This document shows positions 6,933-16,100 of a stretch of DNA of 40,347 bases, one piece after another. The stretch spans positions 1 through 40,347 of the forward strand of contig JAFGNR010000228.1 of the NCBI GenBank assembly GCA_016926915.1, in the 5' to 3' direction. This DNA is from Anaerolineae bacterium (GTDB lineage Bacteria > Chloroflexota > Anaerolineae > B4-G1 > SLSP01). Position 1 is the stretch's first letter, and every line of letters starts with the position of its first letter. The translations under genes were made by a program, and so were the position numbers. Under the pieces are notes generated by a model that made no database searches, was not told the origin of the DNA, and saw nothing but the letters and a program-made list of their open reading frames with translations.

Positions 6933-7385
6933 ATGAAGGGTTTCAAGGTTCTATTGGTGTTGATGGTCATCGCCGTGTTGATCGGCGGCATGTTGCTGGC
7001 TCAGCGGCCGGAGCCGACCGAGGCCAGCACAGTGGTGGGGTATACGTCGACCACGTTGGCTGGTGGGACAACGGCCTACACAACCACGGCTTACTCGACG
7101 GCCTATCTCTCTGGGGCTTACGGTCTGGCGCAGGTGCACGGGCTGTCGGCGACGTCGTTGACGACGACCACGGTCACCTATACCCCACAGTTCTCCAATC
7201 AACCGACCACGAGTTGCAGTTCGATCAGTAATTGGTTCGATGCGTCGACTGCTATCACGGCCACCAGCACGGCCAACACCGGAGCCGAGTACTCGGTTGT
7301 AGGGCGATGTTTTCGCGTGAAGATGACGGTGTCCTCGGGTACGTACACACCAACGGTCTACGTGCGCTTCCTCAATCGTGACTAG
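6933..7385 (+). CDS. Secreted Ser/Thr-rich protein of unknown function (150 aa)
   Basis: A strong SD (GAGGGAGG) precedes ATG 6933. The N-terminus MKGFKVLLVLMVIAVLIGGMLLA is a signal peptide or a single membrane anchor. The mature part is extremely rich in Thr, Ser, Ala and Tyr (STTLAGGTTAYTTTAYSTAYLSGAYG), then holds a Cys pair about 30 residues apart (SCSSI and RCFRV) that may form a disulfide, and a beta-like end. No family is recognised. An exported protein between neck and tail-terminator genes is out of place for virion assembly and looks like an inserted surface-modifying gene. Confidence 0.6.
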   Translation: MKGFKVLLVLMVIAVLIGGMLLAQRPEPTEASTVVGYTSTTLAGGTTAYTTTAYSTAYLSGAYGLAQVHGLSATSLTTTTVTYTPQFSNQPTTSCSSISNWFDASTAITATSTANTGAEYSVVGRCFRVKMTVSSGTYTPTVYVRFLNRD

Positions 7386-7394
7386 GAAGGCGTT

Positions 7395-7877
7395 GTGGCG
7401 GAGCACGCTGACCTGTCATCCTTTGCCCTGGCTACGCTGCGGGCGGCAGCGGGGGTCACGGCGTTGGTGGTCGACGGTGCGAGCGGCGTCGTCGAATCCG
7501 GAGATCTCGATGCGCAAACCCTCGAAGCGGCGCAGTTAACGCGTCGCGGCTTGGCTGTGGCCAAGCGAGGCAAGGCGCTGGCGGTGCTCGTCCAGGACCT
7601 GGGTGAGCAGCCGCAGGGAGAGACACGGCAGGCCGCGTGTTCTGTATTCGTCTACGATCGGGGTGCGGGGTACGCCAACATCCGCACGGTACGAGAGGCG
7701 GTGATCACAGCATTGTTACATGAGCCGGTGCGGTTGGTGCGCGGCGCCGGTATTGTCGCGTTGTCCTATTCTGGCAGATCGGGACATCTGCGCTTCGATG
7801 ACTTTGATCTGGATTACGAGCAAATCGATTTCGGGGGGCCGCTGGTCTTTGCGGCCAACCAGGACACTTACAGTTAA
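7395..7877 (+). CDS. Tail terminator / tail completion protein (DUF3168-like position)
   Basis: It starts with GTG at 7395 after AGGAAGG. The order of elements suggests a tail-terminator fold: an N-terminal helix, a strand pair (RGKALAVLVQDLG), a central 'ACSVFVYDRGAGYANIRTVREAVITALLHEPV' strand-helix unit and a C-terminal 'YSGRSGHLRFDDFDLDYEQIDFGG' strand. Such proteins cap the tail tube and fix it to the head. The gene lies right before the tail tube gene, the usual place. Sequence similarity I can judge by eye is weak. Confidence 0.5.
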   Translation: MAEHADLSSFALATLRAAAGVTALVVDGASGVVESGDLDAQTLEAAQLTRRGLAVAKRGKALAVLVQDLGEQPQGETRQAACSVFVYDRGAGYANIRTVREAVITALLHEPVRLVRGAGIVALSYSGRSGHLRFDDFDLDYEQIDFGGPLVFAANQDTYS

Positions 7878-7889
7878 AGGAGAGTTCCT

Positions 7890-8714
7890 ATGACTCAGAT
7901 TGCATCTGGAGCGGGGTTTCGACGTGTGCAAATCCTGCTGTTGGAAAGCGACAAGACGTTGTCTCCACCGAGTTCTGGAGGAGCCACGGCTACGGAAGGC
8001 TATCACCTGAGCGGCGCGAAGGCGCTGACGCTCAACATCCCGGAGCCGGAGAAGATCAACCATTCCGGCGACGACCGGGTTTTCGCTGCGGACGTGTTGC
8101 CGCCGCGCGAGGCGGTCACGGCCGAGATCCGCACGGGCAAGACGAATCTCACGTTGGATGCTGTCCTGTCTGGCGTGTCGGTGGCCACCATCGGCGAGAT
8201 GAAGTTGATGGGGCGCGGCACCGACCAGCAGGGCGAGGAGCCGCAGGTCTGCATTCTGGCTTATCGCCAGGCGCTGGATACCGATCCTGATTCGGCCACC
8301 TTTGGGGCCCGGCGTTGGGTGTTCGCGCTGATTCCTTCGGCGCGCATCGTGCCAAAAGGTGGGACGATGGAAGAGGGCGGCGCGGATGAGAACGCTTACG
8401 CGGTTTCTCCGACCGTGGTCACGGCCTATCCCTGGGGGCATGCTTTCACTACGGCTGACGAGGGGTGCACCGAGGCGCAGATCATGTGGGGCATCTCGGA
8501 CAATATCCCCTCTATCGCGGTTTGGGAGGGTGATGGTACCACAACCGAGTTCACCATGCCTTCGAACGCGGCCAGCACTGACAAAATGTCGGTGTTCGAC
8601 CCCTCCACTGGCGCAGAGCCTTCCGGGCTTACCAAGGCCGTGGGCGCGTTGACCTTCTCCTCGGCCCCGGCCGATGGCGCGGTCATCATCTGCTTCTATG
8701 AGAAGGCGGCTTAA
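7890..8714 (+). CDS. Major tail tube protein with C-terminal GDGTT domain
   Basis: The 274-residue protein follows the terminator gene with a clear SD (AAAGGAG before ATG 7890) and precedes the tail-assembly chaperones, the standard position of the tail tube protein. The body has the alternating strands of a tube protein (KALTLNIPEPEKINHSGDDRVFAADVLPP, then RTGKTNLTLDAVLSGVS). Residues 214–274 are an appended module, GDGTTTEFTMP to ALTFSSAPADGAVIICFY, related to the module in the connector at 6017–6580. Appended domains on tube proteins commonly project from the tail surface. Confidence 0.65.
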   Translation: MTQIASGAGFRRVQILLLESDKTLSPPSSGGATATEGYHLSGAKALTLNIPEPEKINHSGDDRVFAADVLPPREAVTAEIRTGKTNLTLDAVLSGVSVATIGEMKLMGRGTDQQGEEPQVCILAYRQALDTDPDSATFGARRWVFALIPSARIVPKGGTMEEGGADENAYAVSPTVVTAYPWGHAFTTADEGCTEAQIMWGISDNIPSIAVWEGDGTTTEFTMPSNAASTDKMSVFDPSTGAEPSGLTKAVGALTFSSAPADGAVIICFYEKAA

Positions 8715-9148
8715 TGGGGACGCGCGTCGTCGAGTACCAGGACAGCAAGTTAAAGGTGCGGCTTGTAGTGCAAGAGGCCAATGCCTTGATTGGCATGCGG
8801 CGGGCGCTGCTGCGGGGGGGAGCGGAAGGCTACCTGAAAATCCAGGAGGCCCAGATTGAGGGCGAGCGACCTAAGAGTGTCAAACTCGCGGCATTGCGAC
8901 TGGTGGCGCGTATGCAGTATCCTGATCTGCTGGCAGCGACAGTCGAGGCCGAGGGGGTGGACCCAGAGATGGAGATCGAGTCGTTCCTCGATCTTCCTGA
9001 TCGGCTGGTCATTGCCTGGGAGAATGCGGTCTACGAGTTGAATCCGCACTGGCTAGGGCTCGAGCCTGGCGAGGCCCAAGGGAACGAGGATGAGGCGGCT
9101 CAAAAAAAAGGCGGCAGGAAAGGCGGCGCGACGTCCGGAGTTGGTTGA
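8714..9148 (+). CDS. Tail assembly chaperone, short form (gpG-like)
   Basis: The start overlaps the tube stop (TAATG). The 144-residue protein is helical with 'KSVKLAALRLVARMQYPDLLAA' and ends in a basic Gly-rich tail after QKKGG. It fills the place of lambda gpG: between tube and tape measure, with a second small frame following. A run of eight A at 9102–9109 near its end allows a -1 slip into the next frame. The short form is the product of normal termination at 9146–9148. Confidence 0.65.
   Translation: MGTRVVEYQDSKLKVRLVVQEANALIGMRRALLRGGAEGYLKIQEAQIEGERPKSVKLAALRLVARMQYPDLLAATVEAEGVDPEMEIESFLDLPDRLVIAWENAVYELNPHWLGLEPGEAQGNEDEAAQKKGGRKGGATSGVG
9103..9110 (+). other. Programmed -1 frameshift site in tail chaperone gene
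   Basis: In the zero frame the codons around the A run are CAA AAA AAA GGC, so A AAA AAA (9103–9109) is a slippery heptamer. Slipping back one base enters a frame that is open from 9094 to 9387; the last stop in that frame is the TGA at 9091, just before the site. The fused product would have 224 residues. A downstream pseudoknot was not established. Confidence 0.7.
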
Positions 9149-9387
9149 TCGAACACAATCGGATGCTGAAGGAGTACCGCGAGGCTGATTCGCTGGAGGA
9201 TGACGACAAGTGGTTTCTCTGCCGGCCTGAGGAGTCGTTCGGTCTGTGGAAGTTGTGCGAGTCCTTTGAGTGGCGCTTTTTGCCGTTTCCGGGGTCGCTG
9301 GTGGAGCAACCAGAATGGTTTCTCAAGGACATGGCGACATTGAACTGGCTCAACCGCATAGTGCGTCGGGATTTGGGCATGAAGTAG
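9109..9387 (+). CDS. Tail assembly chaperone frameshift extension (gpT-like)
   Basis: This frame is entered by the -1 slip at 9103–9109 and continues without stop through 9387. The first codon usable as an independent start is TTG 9145, which has only a weak SD, so expression by frameshifting is more likely. The sequence (HNRMLKEYREADSLEDDDKWFLC, then WKLCESFEWRFLPFPGSLVEQPEWF) is aromatic and acidic. In lambda the T domain of gpGT recruits the tail tube while G coats the tape measure; the same division is inferred here. Confidence 0.6.
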   Translation, partial: RRQERRRDVRSWLIEHNRMLKEYREADSLEDDDKWFLCRPEESFGLWKLCESFEWRFLPFPGSLVEQPEWFLKDMATLNWLNRIVRRDLGMK

Positions 9388-9425
9388 GCAGGCGCGGGGC
9401 GTGAGTCTCGCGCCTGTTGTGTGTG

Positions 9426-9439
9426 ATTTCCCGGGAAAT
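9426..9439. promoter_or_regulatory. Noc-binding-site-like palindrome, copy 1 (exact)
   Basis: ATTTCCCGGGAAAT is a perfect 14-bp palindrome in the 67-base gap between the tail chaperone stop and the next start. An identical copy lies at 32,277 and a one-mismatch copy at 23,862. It equals the published consensus of the Bacillus subtilis Noc site and differs from parS (TTTCACGTGAAA core) only in the central bases. The prophage ParB at 27,509–28,981 is the likely ligand. Confidence 0.65.
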
Positions 9440-9454
9440 GTCGCGGGAGGTGGG

Positions 9455-10009
9455 ATGAAGATCAAGATTGGATTGGTGAGGCAAGAGCGCTGGCGGGCTT
9501 GGTGGCGGGAGTTGGAGAACATCGGGCTGCTCAGTAATCGCGAGGCGGAGATTGTTGCTGACACGGCGCGGAGGGGCATCGCGGCAAACTTTGAGAGGGA
9601 GGCGGCGCCCAGCGGCCTCCCTTGGGTTCCACTGCGACCTATGACGCAGGCGGAGCGCGCCCGGGGCATCGATGAACGCGGGATTCCCTTCCGCGTGGGG
9701 CGTCAGCATCCAATCTTGAAACGTACCGGAGATCTCAAGGAGTCGTTCACCAATCCTCGGCATCCCCGGAATGTGACTGTCTTTGTTCGCGCGATAGGCA
9801 CGACGTTGTTGGTGCTGTCGGCGAAGGATGATCCACGGACACCAGATCGCATTCGTCGGCTGCATGCCGGCGGGATGACGGATGCGTTCCGCTACGTTCC
9901 ACCTAGACCGTTCATTGGTCTATCGGAACAAGCCACGGCGCAGGTGGAGTCGCAGGCGCGGCAGGTCGTGTATCAGCGAGCTGCGCGGCTTAATCGTAGA
10001 ACAGCATGA
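9455..10009 (+). CDS. Phage virion morphogenesis protein (Mu gpG / tail-S family)
   Basis: ATG 9455 is chosen because GGGAGG lies just upstream; the frame is open earlier but would run through the palindrome at 9426. The 184-residue protein has the family core 'FEREAAPSGLPWVPLRPMTQAERAR' followed by 'HPILKRTGDLKESF', matching the '..P.G..W.pL...T......iL..tG.L..S' pattern of virion morphogenesis (PF05069-like) proteins, which act in tail completion. It lies between tail chaperones and tape measure. Its last 20 bases are overlapped by a small gene on the other strand. Confidence 0.7.
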   Translation: MKIKIGLVRQERWRAWWRELENIGLLSNREAEIVADTARRGIAANFEREAAPSGLPWVPLRPMTQAERARGIDERGIPFRVGRQHPILKRTGDLKESFTNPRHPRNVTVFVRAIGTTLLVLSAKDDPRTPDRIRRLHAGGMTDAFRYVPPRPFIGLSEQATAQVESQARQVVYQRAARLNRRTA

Positions 10010-10127
10010 TGATGGCGCAGGCGACCATCACGATGGTCAACCCGGCCAGGAACGCGATGGTGGTGATGCGTTCGGCGACTTTGAGGCGTTTGAGGAAGCG
10101 GTCGAGTTTGCTGTCATCTTCCGACAT
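9990..10127 (-). CDS. Antisense-strand small membrane protein (45 aa)
   Basis: On the minus strand a GGAGGT lies five bases before ATG 10127, one of the best SD sites in the window. The 45 codons give a charged N-terminus (MSEDDSKLDRFLKRLKVAER) followed by one membrane span (TTIAFLAGLTIVMVACAIIMLF) ending in YD. The gene fills the gap between the virion morphogenesis and tape-measure genes but points against them and converges with the former by 20 bases. A candidate promoter lies at 10,163–10,191. The pattern (short, basic, one span) fits a superinfection-exclusion or holin-accessory protein, but no family is recognised. Confidence 0.6.
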   Translation of the reverse strand: MSEDDSKLDRFLKRLKVAERITTIAFLAGLTIVMVACAIIMLFYD

Positions 10128-10162
10128 GGTGTACCTCCTGGCGGTTTAGAGAATACGGGGAA

Positions 10163-10191
10163 ATCGTAGCATGACTGATTTCAAATTGCAA
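10163..10191 (-). promoter_or_regulatory. Leftward promoter for the 45-aa membrane protein
   Basis: On the minus strand TTGCAA (10191–10186) and TACGAT (10168–10163) are 17 bases apart, each matching 4 of 6 consensus bases. Transcription would start near 10,156, giving a leader of about 29 bases before the ATG at 10,127. The -35 element lies inside the first codons of the tape-measure gene. Confidence 0.4.
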
Positions 10192-13100
10192 ATTTCCATC
10201 GATGGGCGGCAAGCCCAGGTCGAGGCCGGCCGGCTGCGGCAGGTATTGGAGCAAGAGCTGTCGCAGATCGAGGTGTCGGCTACTGGTCTGGATCAGGTCA
10301 GCAAGAAAATGGCGACGCTGCAGAGGACGGCGCGCGGCGTGGGCAAGGCATTGACTGATGGCATGGAGTCGCAATGGGCTAGGATTGACGCCAAGTTGGC
10401 CCAGATTCAGTCGCGCATGACGGGTCTGGTGCGGGCGGGGCGTTCTTCGGTAGATGTATCGGGGGTGGACAGGGCGGTATCGGCTTCGAGTAAGAAGGTG
10501 GTCGATCTCACCAGGAGCGTTGCGGACTTAAATATCGAACTGACGTCTGTTCAGGAGAGGATGTCGGAGCTGGGTAAGATTCCCGTTACTCCACTAGGCG
10601 GCGGGAAGGTGCGATCTTTGTCAGATCTGTTCCGGGGTTTTCAATCTCCTGGAACCAAGGCGTCTATAACACGGAAACTGAAAGCCGTTGAGGAGGAGCT
10701 GCAGAAGGCAACGGTGCGCATTGGCGACGAGGAGGTGAACCTTGTTGAGGCAATCAGCCAACGGCAGCAAGAGGTCATAGCAGAAGCCGAGCAAGCGATA
10801 TCTAGATTAGTACCACAGCTCGACGCCATTAACCAGGCAGTGGAGGAGAAGTTAGCGTTAAAACCTCCCGGTTCGGCCTCCGGCGTTGGTTGGTCGGATG
10901 TGCGCCAGCAGTGGGAGGCGGAATTTGACGCATTACTGCGCGAGCGGGAGGAGATCGCACAGGAGCTGGGCGAGGCACGGTCTCTAAAACTAACCGGCGG
11001 CGCGGATGAGCTGCGGCAAGAGCTTGAACGCCGGCGGCGCGAGTTGGAAGAGCCATTACGTGAAGACATGACGTTCTGGAGCGAGTGGTCTTCGAAGAAC
11101 GTCTCAGCGGTAGCGCAGGCATTACGGGCTTCCGGACAAAGTCAGGCCGCGGCGGGCCTGGAACAACTGGAGAGCCTTCTGGAGCAACAACGGCGACTCA
11201 AGCGACAATTGATAAAAGATGAGGGGGCGCTGGAGGCCGGCAGCCAGATGGAGTTACCCGGAGATGCCAAGGGTACGCTCGTGGACATGGTGGCGGCTGA
11301 GCGAGCACTGGGTGAAGCCACGAAACCAACCACCGAGGCGCTGTCAGCGCAGGCCACGGTGCTCTTACGCGTAGTTCGTCGACTAGACGAAGCCCGGCTG
11401 GCGGCTGAGGGCCTGAGCAAGGCCGAGCGGGAAGCCGTCAACAAACTTGAGGCGGCGGCCGGCGAGGAGATCCGCAGCCAGGCGAAGTCTAACGTTCCAT
11501 TGGAGGATACCGGCGCACTGTCAAGGAGCGTCTTGCAGCGCTTGGCTCAGGAAGTCCAGGCGACGACCACGGCCATGCAGGAGGCGCTCGACAAGCCAAT
11601 TACAGCCGGGGCAGAGATGCAGGCGCAGGGCTTGCTGCGGGTCTGGGAGTGGATCGCCGACAAGCTGGTCGGGCATTCGGTCATACCGGAAATGGTACAA
11701 GACATTAATCTCTGGCTGGCAAAGATCAACTACACACCAGAGCAAGATCCCTTTGCCGAGATAGCGCTGGATGCAGAGGACGCGGCTACGCGAGTTGTTG
11801 CGGCTTTTAAGGGGCTGGCTCAGGGAATGGGAAGTGCGCAGGTTGCGGAGCGCATTCGTGATTTACAAGAGGAGATCTCGCATCTCAACGCACAAGCTAT
11901 GAGCATGTTCGTCAAGGTGGGGGGGAAGGCCGACGCTCGTTACATGGCTTTGTACAATGAGGCGGTGGCTGAGGCTCGTCGCATGCGCGAAAACAACGAG
12001 GATGACGAGGCGATGTTCGCCATGGGCTATCTCCCTAGAGGATTCGGCGTGGGGAGCGGAGGGGAGTCTCGTTTCCACAAACCGGGCAAGAGTAAAACAC
12101 GTGAGGGCGTTTACCTCAGCGAAACAGATGACCGTTGGTACAAGGCGGTCTCTACAGAGATCGCCGAGAAGTCGCGTTTGTTTGCCGAGGAGCAGCAACA
12201 GCTTGACCGCTTGAGTGAAGAGATCGTCTCTAAACGTACCCAGATGGCGGTGTTAATCAACGGTCGTATGGAGGAGTTGGCTGGCCAGTTGGAAAACGCC
12301 ACCGACGAGACGACAGCGCAACGCCTCTACGACGAGATGCAGCTTCTTGAAAACGAATACAAGGAAATACCCACACGTCTCCGGGAGTTCGAAGAGCAGG
12401 TAGCCGGAGATGTCCAGAAAGCGCGTGAGCAAGCGACCGCTGCTGCGCGAGCTTATGAGCGCTCTCCAGAAGGCAAGGCAGCTGTATACGACCACAAGGC
12501 TGCTTCTCAGGAACGTATCGAGGCAGCCAAGGCTGAACGGGCAATGGTCACCCAGGAAGCCAGGGCGGCAGCACAGGCGCGGATCGAGGAAGAAAAACGC
12601 CTTACAGCGGAATCAGTAGCAGCCTCAAAGCGACGTTTAGCTCAAGACGAGGCTGAACAACGTCGCTTGACCAGCGACACTGAAGCCGGTAATCGGGCCA
12701 AGCAGGCCCAGAAAGTCGAGGCCGCCAAGCGGGTCACGTTGAAAGCAAGGGCGCAGCGGCAAGCGGAGATTGAGGAAGAGAAGCGGGCTACGCTCGATGC
12801 AGTTGCGGCGGCCAAGGAGCGAGAGCAGGTTGCTAAGCAGGAGACGGAGACGGTAAAGCAGCGGGCCATCTTGCTGCGGGCTGAGGCAGCAGAGGTGAAA
12901 CGTGTGGCTCAGCTGACCGGCACGGCGCAGCAGCTGGCGGCAGAGTTGGGTCTCAACTGGGATGATGTCCAGGACGAGATGGAGCAATCGGGCGACACCA
13001 TTGATACTGTGGTGGGTCGCCTGCGCCGGGCTTATGAGGAGCAGCGGCGCATCAGGCGCGAGGCCAACGATTCGGAGGGTAGTTACCGGGGCGTCTATGG

Positions 13101-16100
13101 TTGGGTGCGTAAATTCGCTAACGAGTTGAACGAGGCGCGCCAGAAAACTCAAGGTCTGACGCAGTTCGCCAACGATCTGGACCAGATCGGGCGCGCCGGG
13201 CAGTTCCAGGTGACGGCCATGCTCGGCTCGCTCACGTTGGCGGCGCGTGATTACGTAGACTACGCTCAGGAAGTCGCCAACGCCAGCCGGGCCTTGCTGC
13301 TAGATCCGGAGCTGACCCGCGAGTTGGAGAACCAGGTCGCGCTATCGTCAGCCGATTTTGCACTTCTGGACCCCAGCGAGACGGCGCAAGGCGTGACCGT
13401 CTGGGCGCAGGCCACCGGGCAGTTGATCGAGGATACCGACGATCTGCAAGCTATGCTGAAGCAAACGCTGCCAGTGCAGCAACTGGCGGCGTTATCCAGC
13501 GAGAATATCGGGCAAGTTACCGAGGGTGTGGCTGCGGCGCAGGGGCAGTTTAATCTGCGTATGGAGGACACGAATCGGATTGTGGCGGTCTTCGCGCAGG
13601 TGGCGGACAACACGATCGCGTCGGTCAGCAGTGTTTCTGATGCGTTTACCTACGTGGGACCTCAGGCCCAGAACATGGGTGAGGAGATCGAGGATGCGGC
13701 TGCGGTGCTCACGTCGCTGGCCAACGCCGGCATCGAAGGTTCGATGGCGGGTACATCATACCGCATGATGTTGGTGCAGATGTCGCGCCAGACGAAGGTG
13801 GCCCAGTCTGCTCTGCAAGAGCTCTTCGGGACGGTGGAGAATCCGTTCTTTGACGATGACGGCCGGTTTATCGGGATGGCCGAGGCTATCGATAAGCTGG
13901 CGGCGGCTACCGAGAACATGACGGAAGAAGAGCGGTCGCTGGCGCTTTCGCAGATTTTCGACTCGCGGGCGTTGACATCGGTGAATGCGTTGCTCGATGA
14001 GCAGGTTGAGGGGCGGAAGCGGGGTATCAATGTGCTCCGGGCCCAAGCGAAGCTAGCGCGGGGCATTGTGGACGAGGAGACGCAAGCCTACGGCGAGATG
14101 AAGCAGGACCTTCAGGGGGTCACGGTGGCGCAGCTGGGCGCGGTGGATCTGTGGGAGGAGAAGCTTGCTAACTGGGAGGAGAGTGACGTGCATCGCGTGC
14201 GGCAAGCCGAGATGCGCTGGAAGGCATTCTGGTTGGCGTTGGGAGCGAATACGCTGGATGCGGTCATGCCGGCGCTGGATGCCGGTTCGCGGATTCTGGA
14301 GAAGTTCACCCGGTGGATGCAAGACGATCCGGTAGCGGGGCGGCTGACAGGTACGGCTGTGGTGGCGTTGTTAACAGCTGGCGGTATTGCAACTGTGGTG
14401 CGGGCGGTGGGGCTGACGGTGCGCGGGATTGCGGCGTTACAGGCTTTATCGAAAGCCTGGCAGGCGACGATGGCGGCGCAGCAGACGGCGGGGACGACGT
14501 TTAATGCGACGGTGACGGCGGCCGGTGAGCAGTTTGCGGCGTTGGTGACGCAGGCGGCGCAGACGGCAGCGGCGACGGAGCAGGCCGGCGCGGAAGTGGA
14601 GACGGCTACCGAGGTGGCGGGGGGCGAGGTGGAAACGGCGACCGAAGTCGCCGGGGGGAAAGCGGAGACGGCTATCGAGATTGCGGGGGCGCAGGTGGAA
14701 ACGGCCACGGAGGTGGCGGGTAGCGGCGTCGGCGCGGCGGCGGCCGGTGGGGCTACCGCCGCGGGCGGTGCGGCTGCGGCGGCCAGTGGGGGGACGTTGG
14801 GCCCGTTGGCGTTGGCGCTGAGCGGTTTCCTGGCCGGGGGCCTGGGGCATGAGGCGCTATCGCGGACCCGGTTTGGCAAGGCGCTGGGGATGCAGGAGGG
14901 GACGGCCGGCAAGGCGTTGTCTATCCTGGCCTACGGGGCCGGGATGATCTTCAACCGCGAGGACGAGTGGGCAGAGGCGGTGGCGCGGTTCACGGGAGTG
15001 ATCGACGATGGCGCAGACGAGGTCGACGATTCACTGGGTTCTCTGGCGGACTCGTGGCGTGGTTACAATACGCTCGCCGCGATGGGGCTATCGGGCGGCG
15101 GGGCGTCTTATGGTATCTACCCTACTCCGGATTCCGGCGCCTGGTTGACGGACAAACAATCGTCGGCGGTGGAGGCTTATGAGGACTATCTCAAACAGCA
15201 TGCGCAGGCGGTTAAGGATTACAACAAGCAAATCGCGCAGCTGGGTGAGGATTTGGAATCTGAGCTGTCTGAGTTGCGGACTAACTACGAGGCGCAGCGC
15301 AGTGAGTTGACCGGCGACTATCACCAGGCGATGGCCAAGGCTGAGGAGGCGTATCACCGGGAGCGGCAACAGGCGCTAGAGGATCACCAGAAGGAAATGC
15401 GACGCATGGAAGAGGACCACTACATGACGTTGTGGGACTTGTCCATTGATCGGGATGCAGCGGGTCTCTACAAAGAGAAGCAGCGCTATGCAACGGAAAC
15501 CCGCCGGGCGGCGGAGGATTTCAACGACGACCAAGCACGGCGAGCTGAGGAGTTCCAACGGGAACAGGCGGCTCGGCAGGAAGAGTACACGCAGCGACTA
15601 GCAGAATTGCAGGAGGAGTACGCGCGTGAGCGGGCGGAGACGTTGCAGGCATACGCCCAGCGGAAGGCTGATCTGGCAGAGCAGCATCGCGAGGAATTGG
15701 TCGAGATGCGGCAGGCGGCTTACGAGAAGATACGCGATATCCAGGGGTATAACGCGCTGGAGCGGGCTACCATGAACCGGCATCAGCAGGCGCTGCTGCG
15801 GGATATGGGTCTTTGGCTCCAGAACAACCATCGCTTGTGGCAAAACTACGTGAAGAATCTCCCTACTCCACAGTATTCGCGGACGATTCGAGGACGCGCG
15901 CGGGCGGCCGGCGGGTACGCGGGTTTTGGCGTTTATACACTCGGCGAGGCGGGGCGGGAGTTCGTGCTCAATGCTAACACCACACAGCGACTGGAACAGC
16001 AGGTTGGTGGACCACTCACGCAGGGGAACGTGGGACGCGGAGGCGGGATTACGATCCAGGCATCGTTCACGGGGATGGGCTCGCCGGACCGGGCATGGTT

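Noticed and set aside
9882-10169. 95-codon plus-strand frame before the tape measure
   Set aside because: It is the antisense shadow of the 45-aa minus-strand gene and of the end of the preceding gene; composition is unnatural and no SD is present.
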